Part shown: in pieces, positions 46,820 through 57,954 of the stretch
Numbering within the stretch: position 1 is the first letter of the stretch
Layout: each line of letters opens with the position of its first letter
DNA from: Diatrype stigma
Lineage: Eukaryota; Ascomycota; Sordariomycetes; Xylariales; Diatrypaceae
Assembly (NCBI GenBank): GCA_022225965.2
Contig: JAKJXP020000063.1
Span: 206,544-270,543 of the forward strand
DNA: 64,000 nucleotides
Direction of reading: 5' to 3'
Notes under the pieces: generated by a model
Told to the model about the DNA's origin: nothing
Database searches by the model: none
Seen by the model: the letters and a program-made list of their open reading frames with translations, nothing else
Program-made: the position numbers and the translations under genes

Positions 46820-49157
46820 TTATCGTATCTTATGATCTTCTTTTCCTTCTTTTCTTGCCATCTCCACGTCCGATACCATGCCTGATTCCACGTCCGGGTC
46901 CGGCACAAACGTAGGTAATTCCCTCGGATGATAGGGAAAAGGTGTGGAGCCACTGTCTCCGTCGCCCCTGGTGTTTTTCTCGGTATTGATTTCATCATCG
47001 TCATCGTCATCGTCATCGTCATCATCATCGATGTTATCCAATGGATCCCACCACTCTCTCGCCGGAGTGAGTCTCCCATTATGTCTACCAGGCGGTAATA
47101 TACCTCGCCCCTGCGTCATCGCTTCCGTCATGCGTTCATGGGCCTCCTGATCGCGGCGGAGGTGGGCGAGTCTTGCGTCTCGAGCGCGTTCCTCACGCGT
47201 GCGACCCGGGCTCCGGCGCCGCTCGTAGTAGGGATAGTAGTAGCAGTGGTACGAGCGGTGTTCGTCGTCGTTGCCAGAGGACGACGATCCTGCGCCTGCA
47301 CCTCTTCCAACTCCTCGCCGCACCATTTCTGGCAGGCGGAAGCGGAGGCGGAAACGCAGGCGCGGGCGCAGGCGCAAGCGCAAGCCCTCGAAGAAACCGT
47401 GCTGCAGGTGCCGCCAGGGCTGCTCCCAGGCGGTGAAGAAGCCACAGTCGAGGGCACCGCCGATGCAGAGGGACGTGATGGTGATGACTTGGAGGGCGAA
47501 GGGGGGCTGCCGGAGCCCGTCGCTTCCGCTTCCGCCTCCTCCCCCTGGTCCGATGCCTACCTGCCTGACCACCCTTTCCCCCACCGCCGTGATCATTTCC
47601 ATCGCTTTCCTCTGTCGGCCTTGCTGGTCCACGAAGTCGTCGTCGTACCCCATCGCATGCAAAATGCATGGCGCGATCCACTTAAGAACGTAGATGGTCG
47701 GGTACACGAACAGCAGGCGCAGCTGCCGCTGCATGCGGTCGCGTGACCGTCGCATCGCCTCCTGCGTCTCGTCCGTTGGCAGGTCAATGTCTGTCGAGTC
47801 GACCGCCGTCGTCGCTATACTATCGGTCCGCTGCCGTTGCGGCGACTCATGTCGGTGGAGGATGTTGAGGATGTTGTGCAAGGTCTCTGCGACGACGCCG
47901 CGTGATCTATCGTCATCGTCATTGCCGTCGTCATCGCCGTTATGTTGGTGGGCCGATAACCGGCGCCAAAAATGTAAACGGCTTCGTGCCGTTGATACAG
48001 GCGGTGGGACAACAGCGTCGAGCGCGTCGTTCTGGATGTCTGGAGTAGTGGACCGGGCTCTTGGGGTAGCCATCTCGATATCGGTCTCACGTCGTATCTG
48101 CAACTGCGGCTGGAATTGTGATTGCTCCAGAGGCTCATTATGGCCGTAGTCGACTGGCTTCCAGGATATAGGCTCTCTTTGGACCAGTCGCGCTGGTTTC
48201 GGTACCGTTGGGTGTTGGCCTTTTTTCAACATGGCGATGGTAGATGCGTTAGAAGGCTGCCGATCGCGTGGCTCTTCACCAGATGTGGCCTCAGCAAGAT
48301 CGGAAAACGCAATGGGATGGGGAGCCAGAATGTCACCGCTGCGCTTTCCACGACGGAAATAACGAGTCTCAATACAGGGGGTTATGGTCTGAGTACTGGC
48401 TCGCCGCTGATCTAGGCAAAACCGCGCCAATTGGAACCTGACATATACGTAAATTCCCACGTAAGTCAAGATGATGATTATGAAGATGATGTATCGAGGA
48501 ACCCAACTAAGCATTGATCGATACCAGGTAGGGGTGATCGGTAGGTAACAGTTTGGGCCCTCGTCGATGAACCTGCCACCGGTGAGCGGTACAGCCGCGG
48601 CCAATGCAAGTGGGATCACAGCCCAGCAAAGATACGCGACACGTCGATATGGGTAAAGTCCAGCCCCTCCACCAGCGGAGCGTTCTGGTCGAAGAAGAGT
48701 TAATGCCGTGTGTAGTGCTATCATCAACACGGCGATGTCAGCAGACTGAACGGCAGCCGCCAAGAAGAATCCGGAGACCTGGCAAAACGTCCCGGACGAG
48801 TCGACGGGGCCGTGGATGAAATAGGCAAGCGGAGAGATCACAAGCCAGAAGGATTTCATCATATCGCTTTGGATCAAGAGCATGATCAAACTTTCGAGTC
48901 GTTAGCTCTTTACACGGGCAGTACTAGAGGCGGCCGTCTACTCACTCATGATGAAACACCCTTCTCATCCGCACAAACATGTAGAACGCGACAAAAGCGG
49001 CGATCACACTTATGGATGCGATGCATAGCGAGATGACCATCAAAGAGACCAGCTTCGCGGTATCGGGGTCAATGTGATAAACACTATCGGATGTACTTTG
49101 GCGTGAAGAGATGAGCTTAGAGATGGCCTCATCTAGCGGCTCCCCCACGAAGGCCAT
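46820..49157 (-). CDS. Git3-family G-protein-coupled receptor
   Basis: Seven-transmembrane receptor of 760 aa, in the fungal class related to S. pombe Git3 and Neurospora GPR-4 (glucose/carbon or amino-acid sensing through cAMP). Exons 49157-48946 and 48890-46820, with a 55-nt intron. TM1 is at about 33-60; the exon join restores VFHHDLIMLLIQSD at the start of TM2. TM2-TM5 follow up to about residue 235. A long third cytoplasmic loop (about 240-450) is disordered. The Git3 C-terminal block RQLRLLFVYPTIYVL marks TM6 (about 455-480) and TM7 is at about 530-560. The tail holds an Arg/Leu/Phe alternating stretch and a run of 13 acidic residues (about 690-705) encoded by GAT/GAC triplets. Ligand is inferred only from family. 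Confidence 0.92.
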
Positions 49158-51096
49158 TGTTACGGCGACCTCACAGGAAGTCGTACAGGTAGAAGCTCAG
49201 CTGACATTCTCCTCTTGGGCCGTGTCGTCGAGATCGGAAATTAACGGCGGGTTGAGATTGGTCGTTGGAACCCTGGATTGGGAACCTTGGAATGGTCTCA
49301 CTTCAGGGTTAGATGACGGGCAGAGGGACTAAAGAGACTTCAGGAAGCCTTAAAGTTTTCAGACCACCAGGCCGAACGAAATCAGATTGCACCTGCTTGT
49401 TTCCAAATGCCCAAACTAGCAACATCGCACATGCCTGCCCTGGACAGAGAAAACAGGCGTAGAGAAAACCTTAAACACCTTAAAAGATCTTAGAGGCTCA
49501 AGCAATCTTTGATGGTGCCTGAGGAGCTGGGCCTGCCTTTCACGAAGCTTGCAGTATAAGTACCTAAGGTATCTAGGTATGGGTTGGAAGAAAGCAGTGT
49601 CTCGCTTCTTGGTCAGGCAGCGTCACGCGCACACATGTACATTGCCTGCAGAAGACAACGATCAACACTCACCTCAAAAGGTGAGAAGAGTTCCAATGGA
49701 ACCTTGTAAGCTTTTACTCGGAACCACTGAAGTGACCAGGAGAATGCAGAATGCAGAATTCAATGGGCTATGGGGAATGGACAATAGCAAAGGCGAAGTT
49801 CGAAAGAAACAGAAGACAGTCAGTGACTAGGCACGCGTTTTGCGTAGTCAATGCTACATGCACAGAGGTAGAGGCAAAAGTGAAAAGATACTGGTCGTGG
49901 GCCGATCCGATCCGGCAACAAACCAAAGGCCAGAACCTCAGAGCAGCAGAACTACTAACGACTACCTAAGTACCTACCTACCAACCTATGCCTATATCGA
50001 CATTGGATGTTTTCAACAGCAGTCAAGGCGGTAAGGGCGCTGGGCGGATGATAGGTGAGCAAGCTTCCAGGCCCGGAGTCATATGAAATACCCGTCTGCC
50101 CTGCCCTGTCTGTCATAAGCGCTCGGGCGCGTACCGACTAGACTGGTTAGTTACTCAGTAACTACATACGTAATTCTGGAACCGAGGCGGTCTGGGTGAC
50201 GAGGATTGGGGGGGATTCCGTCTTTTCTTTGGTCCAGTTCGCCAGTCCAGGAAAGCGCGTCGATTGCCGATCTGCTGTTTTCGTCACAAGTGCGATCTGG
50301 TGACGCTGTCTTGGGACTGGACCTGGAGCTTCTGACTATATGCAGGTATGTACGTATGTACGAACGTACATGTATGTAGTTATGTACAGTAGGTACGTAC
50401 CGCGGCCGGAAGCGGGGCCCCGGAACACGTATGCACGTGCTCTCCGCTCCTCAACTCCTCAACGCCAACAAAGCTTGCTCAGCCACATATACCCCCCAAT
50501 CAGCCACAGATATAGGAGAAGGCCGGGGCTGTGTGGTATCATTGCCCTTCTCGTGATCATCTCTTGCCTCTGATTATGTAGTAACAACGGCTAAAGAGTG
50601 GCGACACGTGGTTCATGGCACTTGAGTAGGTGCCTGTGCATTTAGGACAGACTTTTCATTAACGTAGCGGCTACGTAGCGGATCTAACTTACACAGACAA
50701 CGTGGAGAAGTATTTACTAGGTAGCTAGTAGTTACAACTTACAACTTACAACGGACATTCCTTCTGCTCAACTGTGGGCTATTCCATCTGAACCAAACAA
50801 ACCCTCATGAAGCTATAGCATAGCAACTCCCACGCCACCCGAGCCCTGTCGTTAGGTTTCAGTATGAATCTGTACGATGGCGGCATGGCCTTCGATCCAC
50901 TAGACCCGAGGGGATGAGCGATCGCCTTTGATGTCTCCTATTGTCAAGGAAGAGTAGCTAGAGGCAGAGTAGCTAGAGGCAGAGATGTCGCCAAGGCGAA
51001 ATCATTGGGAGGCATAGAAGGTTAAAACCTCTAGGCCGCCGTACTCTTGTTGTGATGTGCTCATCCACTCAAACACATGTTCGCGGAGATTGCTGG
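49158..51096. other. GPCR promoter side, intergenic
   Basis: No gene supported. Contains GTAC/GTAT microsatellite near 50345-50390 and a 15-bp direct repeat (AGAGTAGCTAGAGGC, two copies, 50951-50984). Confidence 0.55.
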
Positions 51097-52728
51097 TTAC
51101 TGGGATCTTGAAAGTTGAGGCGGCACCTGCCAATCTTCTAGCACTGTTTTTGGAGATGAGGGGAACCCAAACTTGATGACCTCTTTGATTCTGGATACCG
51201 GGGCTTGGACTAAGAGGATTGGCGTGTCTACCTGTGCAACCAAATCCACGAGAGCCTCGGACACACTCGCTGGGTTGTACTTAGGGGCGCTGGGGCAGTC
51301 GATGACTCCCAGCTTCTGTGTCGGTAAGAATTCATCGTGATATGTTTCCCATGCATAACCTGCCTGGATGCAGATTTGGGGTGGGTGCGGAATTCTACCT
51401 TCGGGCGGCTTATTGCTACGCATCCAGAGGGTACTTGTAAAGACTCCAGCCACGAAAAGGTAACTGATAGCTTCTCGTAGATTGCCACTGACGATCTGAA
51501 ATGCTTCCATGGATCCATCGTGGTAACTCGCTCGAAGTGTGTTCCATGTGATCTCTTGGTCCTCACAAAGGGTATCCAGTATATCAGAGCCGTACATCTG
51601 CTTGAAGAAATGCTCTACATGGTCCATACAATGAGGCCAACAATCTTCAAGCTGTGGGAGTGAAGATGGACCTGTGGTGCTCGTCGCGACAAAGTCAAGG
51701 ACATGAATGGCCGTGTGTAGAAGGACCATTAAGTCATGGTGGATATCCTTGAAAAATTCATCCAAGTCGAATGGTTTCTTATGCTCAGCCTTGCTCACAT
51801 AGCTATCGTTGCTGATATCGAAAGCGGACAGCACATCCTTTAGTTGGGGAGGTATGATCGAGATGCCCTCACTTAAAAGTTTGACCAGATCAAAAGCTAA
51901 GCTACTCAGGATGGCGGGGTCGTCGTAGTTTACTCGCAGCTTCTTCGTGGGTGGTATCGTGTTGTCTCTGAGCGCCAGGTCTTCGAGCCCTCGCTTGTGA
52001 CCTAGCTGTCCAAGAAGTTCTGCCGCCGTTGTCGTTTTTCTGGAAACTCGGGTCAGGCTGGGGGACTCCGTCGACGTTGATTCGGTGTCTAGGTCAATTA
52101 GCTTGGTTTCGAACGCCTCCACTGGGTTTCTCTCGGCCAGTTCGTTTCGTAGATTGGTTGGACTCGTTCCTAATTGCGCTGATTTCTCATCATATGCAAC
52201 CTGCCAGGTCTTCACGCCGCTCCGTAAAGCGTCCTGCTCTTCATCAAGTTCCTTCGGAAATTCATCCGCCCATGTGGGTACATCAGGTGCGCTCCCATAT
52301 GAGCCCACCCATTGGTCAATACGTGTCATGGATCTGTCGGGCATGCTGGGGGTGCTTGCGTGGAGGCTAGTCATGTTCATAGAGATGTTATGAGCCTGGT
52401 TGTCACCAGCTGACGGAACCAAAGGTACAGGCTGGCCGTCCACAACATTGTAGTGGATACCTTCTTGGAGATTGTTCTGCTGGAATATCTCCATGACAGG
52501 GCCGGAATCGAAGACTTTTCGGGCAGCCTTCCAGTTGTATCCTCCCATGACAGCGAGCCGGTGACGTGAGCCATCAGCGGGTTGGGTTCTCGCCTTGGGC
52601 CTTGCTCTAACCCTTGCTCTATAAGAAAGAGTTAGCTTATCACTATTGGTCGATGATGAGGATGTATCAGTTGCATACCTTGAAACGTACCGTCTTCTCA
52701 TCATGGTATGATTGTTCGTCAAAGCCAA
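51097..52728 (-). CDS. Hypothetical protein, long ORF with likely in-frame intron
   Basis: The frame from ATG 52728 to the stop at 51097 gives 543 aa. Inside it a canonical intron is visible: donor GTATGC at 52678, branch-like GCTAAC, acceptor TTATAG ending at 52619. It is exactly 60 nt, so splicing removes 20 residues (a Ser/Thr-rich stretch) without changing frame; the spliced protein has 523 aa. The N-terminus after the join is basic (RVRARPKAR). Residues about 60-90 read GGYNWKAARKVFDSGPVMEIFQ.., and a possible basic signal PPTKKLRV lies mid-protein. The second half has amphipathic helices but no domain I recognise. No signal peptide or membrane segment. Coding is supported by length and by ordinary amino-acid composition. 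Confidence 0.75.
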   Translation of the reverse strand: MALTNNHTMMRRRYVSRYATDTSSSSTNSDKLTLSYRARVRARPKARTQPADGSRHRLAVMGGYNWKAARKVFDSGPVMEIFQQNNLQEGIHYNVVDGQPVPLVPSAGDNQAHNISMNMTSLHASTPSMPDRSMTRIDQWVGSYGSAPDVPTWADEFPKELDEEQDALRSGVKTWQVAYDEKSAQLGTSPTNLRNELAERNPVEAFETKLIDLDTESTSTESPSLTRVSRKTTTAAELLGQLGHKRGLEDLALRDNTIPPTKKLRVNYDDPAILSSLAFDLVKLLSEGISIIPPQLKDVLSAFDISNDSYVSKAEHKKPFDLDEFFKDIHHDLMVLLHTAIHVLDFVATSTTGPSSLPQLEDCWPHCMDHVEHFFKQMYGSDILDTLCEDQEITWNTLRASYHDGSMEAFQIVSGNLREAISYLFVAGVFTSTLWMRSNKPPEGRIPHPPQICIQAGYAWETYHDEFLPTQKLGVIDCPSAPKYNPASVSEALVDLVAQVDTPILLVQAPVSRIKEVIKFGFPSSPKTVLEDWQVPPQLSRSQ

Positions 52729-53622
52729 TGTGCAGTATGACTACAACACTTGTGACAGTGGAAAAAGTGGTTGGGGTAAGGTCCAAAGTGCCTAGGCTCT
52801 TGCTTTCCCTCCTGTGTAGGCTGTGGCAAGATACTGTATGTTGAAAACCTCTTTCCTGTATGGGCATATGCCAAGAGTGTTTAGAGATGGCCGTGGTTCA
52901 ATGCGGTGGTGCTCAGATATGATTCGTATGAAGGTGAAAAAGACGGGGAGTCGAATAGAGACGAACCCAGTGATCCAAAAGGACCAGAGGAGAAGGAAAC
53001 TGGTGGAAGTGGAGTGGTGAAGTAGGTATAGGCAGAACGCAAGTTGCACAATGTTGTCAGGGAAGGCACGTAAGGTGTAAATAAACGTGTAGACCATTGT
53101 TTACCTGCTCAAGTCGCTCTTTCTCAAAACCCCTGTGGCAACCATTAAGCGGAGACCTCTTATGTACCTAGGCAGTATGTAGCGAGATCGTGAAGTTTTG
53201 AATTCACCTGGATCGCCGACCTGACCGCCTACCTAGTAAGTACCTGGTTTGTAGTAGGCAGGGTGTTGATTACAACGACCATGTTATGAGGGCAGGCGTG
53301 CTATTATATTTCAAGTTTGAAGTTGGAAATTGGATTTTGATTTATATCATATCATACCAATGATATTTGCTTGGGATAGGAGCAAGATTCAAGTTCATCC
53401 ATGGCTGCTGGACTTCTTTTCCTTCACAGTTAGATCCTCTGTACTTCCGCCCCTTGTTTCCACTCGCATTTTTCCCGAATACCTACCCCTATGGCTGAAG
53501 TAAGTTGCTCACCTGGCTCCCTACTAATAAGCAATGCTCATAAACTCCTTTAATACTTTGGTTGTGACTCGGCAATGATGAGACGCCACGCAAGTCCTAC
53601 AGCAAGGCGGTGGTGCTAGTAG
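52729..53622. other. Intergenic/leader, no gene supported
   Basis: Upstream of the hypothetical gene. A 101-codon minus-strand ORF (52792-53097) is hydrophobic but lacks any domain and probably lies in the leader or promoter. Confidence 0.5.
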
Positions 53623-54538
53623 CTACTCCTTGACCTCCTTTTTCTGGAACAAGCCTTCATTGTTTATTGGTTAGCCGCACAACCTGAATCGCAAAACATC
53701 AAGCTACAAGCCACACTCGGGAGAAGAAACACACCTGAGATCTCCGGCATCCACGGGTCCCGCAGCTTGCAGAAGAACTCCCCCTTGGGCTGGACCTGGC
53801 CCCGTGCATGGTCTTCCAACGTGCCGTAAAAGACGTAGATGTTGTCGCCCGCGTTCGCCTGTTTGATCATTAACGAGAAAGAAAGCGAGTAAACTCACAG
53901 TTAGCCTAGTCTAGCTACACTACACGTATTTACCGACCAACCTAACTTGAATCGGAGGGACAAAAAGGAGAAGAGAAACACGGAAAACTTGACTTGAATG
54001 AGGCATCTCCAACCCCAACCCTTAAACCAAAACTTACCCCGTACTCCAGCAGAGGACCTCCACAGGTCCCGCAGAACTCGCGGTGCAGCAGCGTGCCGCT
54101 GCCGTTGTCAGCCTCGTGGACGCGCAGGTGGTCGCGGCCGCCGGCCGTGAGGGCGAAGGCCGACCGCGGGATCTTGGTCGTGATGCCGTGCTCGCAGCCC
54201 GTGAACTTCTTGCAGTTGCCACAGTGGCAGATGCTGGTGCGCGCCTGGGTCGCTGGGTCGTCCAGCGCGATCGTGTAGCGTACCGCACCGCAGTAGCAGC
54301 CGCCGGGGAGGAGGACGGGGAGAGGGGCCATCTTCTTATGGTTCTTATCTCCCTGCCTTGATGTTGACAACGTCGTATGGTGGTGGTATCTAGTGGCAGT
54401 AGTAGGATTAGGTTTCGTGTGGGCAATAGACCTGAACTGGTAGCAAGCTAAGGTGTTCGTTCTACTAGAACTTGAGGTGGTGGCAAGAATTTTCAATGAC
54501 AACAGGTTTGCTGGTAGTCGGGACCTTGTAATTATCAT
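53623..54538 (-). CDS. GFA/CENP-V-type zinc-binding enzyme (Mss4-like fold)
   Basis: Small zinc protein of the glutathione-dependent formaldehyde-activating (GFA) family; physiological substrate unknown. Exons: (54538 or 54331)-54038, 53858-53735 and 53654-53623. From Met 54331 (MAPLPVLLPG) it has 149 aa, the family length; from Met 54538 it has 218 aa. Zinc ligands are GCYCGAVRY, CHCGNCKKFTGC and FCGTCGGPL, all in exon 1. Exon 2 carries GDNIYVFYGTLEDH and exon 3 the end GLFQKKEVKE. The introns are 179 and 80 nt. The extra 69 N-terminal residues are rich in Arg, Ser and Thr with almost no acids, like a mitochondrial presequence. The inner ATG has the better context (AAGATGG). Both starts may be used. 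Confidence 0.88.
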
Positions 54539-55164
54539 CGCAAAGCGGACTAGGAGCTATTGAAAATATCTAGTCACTCAAAATGTCTACAAGGACTACC
54601 TAATATGCATGTTTTGTAGCTCATGTTTCCTTATAGGCTCATGCGCTGTGGCCTATGACGACATTGACGGTGCTGCAACGTCATATAGCACGGCACAACC
54701 CAGACTGCAAGACATACTTACTGCACATGCATCCTATACACATATCTGCATCCCTAGGTACCTATGATATATAATTCCATATGATATTGCGTACTTACCG
54801 GTGTGGATCCTGAGATAAGCTATAATAGGTCCGATAAGGTAAAGTGAATTCCGAAGGAATTCACTCCATTGTAATTAGATACAGGTCAGGAAACCTTCTG
54901 TTTCCTTTCCTTCCTTTCCTTCCTTTCCAATAATAAACAATGGCTACGGAACTTTAGGACATCTAATTATCAGCTGGATCAGTGACAGTTGGATTACTAA
55001 AGGCCCGTAGCAGGAAGCACACCGGAGTATAATTCCTAGGCCATTATTTCATATCTTTGTATTTGGGGGTTTGTGGACTAATATCTATCACCGTGCGGAA
55101 TAGGGGCAAATGGACATCATAGGCTAGGGGCGACTTATCTAATCGTGTACTATATTCATGCCTC
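54539..55164. other. Intergenic, short
   Basis: About 600 bp between the GFA gene start and the stop of the zinc-knuckle gene, AT-rich, with a TTCC/TTTCC repeat. No gene supported. Confidence 0.65.
54898..54928. repeat. CTTTCCTTC-type pyrimidine repeat
   Basis: About three TTTCCTTCC units in tandem. Confidence 0.8.
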
Positions 55165-56754
55165 TTATTCTGCCTTGGGCATGACAGGAATGCCATTCTG
55201 CAAGCATTGGGGACATGTCATGCCTACAAAATACTCCTTCGCTTCCTTATTCCTAGCCCTCCCGCACTCTCTGCAGTGCTCCGTGCATAGGTAGCGGTCG
55301 CAGGATTTGCCAGGGCATTCGACCTTCCACCGACAGTCCTGCGTGAGGTGTTGCTCCCCGCAGCGGCACCTTTGCAGCTTGCACTTCCTGCCGTTGTGGT
55401 GACCCCGAAGTCCGCACATGCAGCAGCGGTGGGAGCACAGCATGGCGTTCTTGTGCTTGAAGTGGCCGGGCAGATAGGGCGAACCGCACGCCCGGCTGCA
55501 TCGCACAAAGCAGTTTGATACGGTGTGGAACTGCGGGAACGGCTGGCATTTGCATCGATTGATCGGCTTGACCGGACAGGCGTCCGCTTTGTGCCCGTCC
55601 GAGTTGCAGTAACCACAGTTTGAAGGGCATTTCTCGGTCCGGTGGTTGCGCTTTGTACAATTCCTGCATCGATCTCCGGGTGCTGCCTTTATCTGTGGCT
55701 CAAACGCATATTCGTTGTCGGACATCGTAGGTGACCTATCTCGGAACATGGCTCGAATGTGCGACCGACTTAAGCTCCTCCTTCGCGACAGTTTATCAAT
55801 CTCGGATAGGGGCCGTCTAGGGAAGAGAATATAGCGGTTTCTCCAAATAGCTGAGCATCGGCCCCCCGCTGGCGGCAAGCTATGACGTCGGTGAGGCACC
55901 GTACGGGACACATTATCAACATTGTTAAGGATGGGATTGCCTTTCGGTACGGGCTTAGCAGCTCTTAGGAGCCTGATGGTCTCAAACAGTGTTTGTTGCA
56001 AGTGTGGAAGGAAGTTTTCTCTCCGGATTGCAATAAAACAATTTCCAATGCAGAACTGCGGATTAGTCTGGCCATGAACTGAATACGGATGCCCACCGGA
56101 GTACAAGTGAAGACGGTGTTGCGTTTCCAAGTTCGGCCTGTACTTCTTCAGGTGCTCTTGCATTTCCTTCTTCCACTTCCAGTAATATGGCTCTGTGGCA
56201 TCTAAGTGTTCCATGTATTTCAAGAACTCTCGAAGCGCAGGCTGGTTCTCTAGAAAATGGCACTGTAGCAGACCGTATACCAACTCGTCTAGGCCTGGAA
56301 ACAAACGGAACTGCATCGTCGAGCGGTTACGACAGTGATACCAAGGCGACAGGCTTGCTTCTGGGTATCTGAAGCCATACCAATCACTTATTCTGGGCTC
56401 ATCGACGTTCCACCTTGTCAGGAGCATTCTGCTAACAGTCTGAAGATCAAGACCGAGGTCACGATCCTGCTCTATGAAGTAGCAAAACGGAGAAATCTTG
56501 ACAGTGTCTCGTAGATAAGTCTTGCCTGCAGCTCGCCGAGGCTGCATGAAGTCCTCCATGATACGGTTTATCATGATATCACGCTGTTCAAGAGGACGAT
56601 GGGCGTATCGGCGGAAGTCCAGTTCCAGACCGTTGAGTGGATAATGAATACCATTGTGACCCCGTGGCCTGCTTGGTTCCGTCATAGGCCGGCAGCCATC
56701 TGTCACCTCGCTAATGTCCCCATTTGGAGCTTGGGGGAAAACTCGCGTGGCCAT
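55165..56754 (-). CDS. CCHC zinc-knuckle, Cys-rich protein
   Basis: Uninterrupted ORF of 529 aa. The first 260 residues form a charged, Tyr/Trp-containing region without known domain. An Arg/Ser-rich linker follows (RRRSLSRSH). The C-terminal third is packed with Cys/His: CCHC knuckles CRNCTKRNHRTEKC (about 361-374) and CGYCNSDGHKADAC (about 380-393), a third near-match CMCGLRGHHNGRKC, and further CxC and HCRECG pairs to the end. Zinc knuckles bind single-stranded nucleic acid, so RNA or DNA binding is inferred. It lies 1.1 kb from a Copia element but has normal base composition and no RIP-type stops, so it is not part of it. Descent from an old gag-like sequence is possible but not shown. 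No intron was needed. Confidence 0.82.
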   Translation of the reverse strand: MATRVFPQAPNGDISEVTDGCRPMTEPSRPRGHNGIHYPLNGLELDFRRYAHRPLEQRDIMINRIMEDFMQPRRAAGKTYLRDTVKISPFCYFIEQDRDLGLDLQTVSRMLLTRWNVDEPRISDWYGFRYPEASLSPWYHCRNRSTMQFRLFPGLDELVYGLLQCHFLENQPALREFLKYMEHLDATEPYYWKWKKEMQEHLKKYRPNLETQHRLHLYSGGHPYSVHGQTNPQFCIGNCFIAIRRENFLPHLQQTLFETIRLLRAAKPVPKGNPILNNVDNVSRTVPHRRHSLPPAGGRCSAIWRNRYILFPRRPLSEIDKLSRRRSLSRSHIRAMFRDRSPTMSDNEYAFEPQIKAAPGDRCRNCTKRNHRTEKCPSNCGYCNSDGHKADACPVKPINRCKCQPFPQFHTVSNCFVRCSRACGSPYLPGHFKHKNAMLCSHRCCMCGLRGHHNGRKCKLQRCRCGEQHLTQDCRWKVECPGKSCDRYLCTEHCRECGRARNKEAKEYFVGMTCPQCLQNGIPVMPKAE

Positions 56755-57816
56755 GTGAGTTAAGTTTTATCTTCTTGCTGGGGGTCCCTCACACGCACAG
56801 CGTAGCGTACAGGAGTCTTCGCTTTGGTTCCGGTATGGCGAATCGCGATACCCTAGTAGGCTACGAGCAACCGTGTCTGGCCCCCAAGTCCGTGTTACAG
56901 GGCAAATCACAAGCACGCGGATTCTTCTTCCCGTAGTACGACGTCGACCCTCCTCGAGATGTCGGCCGAAGTCTAGTACCTAGGTACCTGGTAAGTATTG
57001 ATCTTGAAAGGGAGGCCGAAGGTTGCCAGTGTGCCAAGGTGTTAGGTACTAAGCAGGTTGTATCGCGTCAGCGCGTTTGCGACATGCGGGACGTTAGCAG
57101 GGTTAGGTAGGTCGTAGGGCAGCGATAAGGCTGTTAAGGGCTGTCAGCTGGTAGTGAATCAGCGCTAAAACATGCAGTTGATGACTGGACTCCGGGGTAC
57201 CTAAGTAGTGGGATATCGCCCGCAGGCTCCCCGCAATGGGCAGTGCCACAGTGCTTAAACTTAGAAGCCTTTCCCGGACATTTCGGGCGGTCGCCAAGGA
57301 CTCCCAGCCCGGCCTAACCTTCAACGTCAACATCGTAATCAAGCTCCGTGGACGAATTAGGCATGTGTTTCGTTTGTGCCAAGCTGATCTGAGATCTGAT
57401 GGATCTAGCTTCGAACTACATTATTTTTTCCTATTTTTCTTGTTTTGAAGTATGAATTATGACTGATCACAATAAGGGTGTGTACTCAATCCATGAATGA
57501 AGATGGCATGGTGCAAGTTAAGGGGGGTCACCGCATCCGTATAGCTAGGGAGATGGCCAGCGAACCCTACCAGCTGCATGATATTGTCAGCTCTCCTTAC
57601 ATGCCCTATAATAACTGAATGATATAGGTAGGTAAGTATGCGGGCCATATTGCTTGAACCCGAGCATAGATATTTAGTAGCCATTGCCTGAGTACGAGGG
57701 TAGCATAGTTGTCCTTGAGAAGCTGTGAGCAAGTGTACCTAATCTTGAAAAATCGGAGCATCGCCATTGATAAGAGTCCAGACCATCTTCGATTATGGAT
57801 CTAGATACTATTTCCA
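56755..57816. other. Intergenic between zinc-knuckle gene and retrotransposon
   Basis: Promoter side of the zinc-knuckle gene, containing a TACCTAGGTACC motif (about 56977-56989). Base composition stays normal up to the left LTR. No gene supported. Confidence 0.6.
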
Positions 57817-57954
57817 TGTGTTGCGTGGCTAGTGCCCTAGTGGCATTACCTATATCTAAGCAACCGCCTTCTAGCACTCCACCTGCTTAGATTCCTTTAA
57901 ATCTACATTATTAATTTTTTTCCGGCAGTTACTTTTTGTTTTGCATTTATAATA
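57817..57954 (+). repeat. Left LTR (138 bp)
   Basis: Begins TGTGTTGCG and ends TTATAATA. Aligns without gaps to the right LTR with 25 differences, all transitions. Its outer (5') end is nearly unmutated; its inner (3') end carries the C-to-T and G-to-A changes. Confidence 0.9.
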
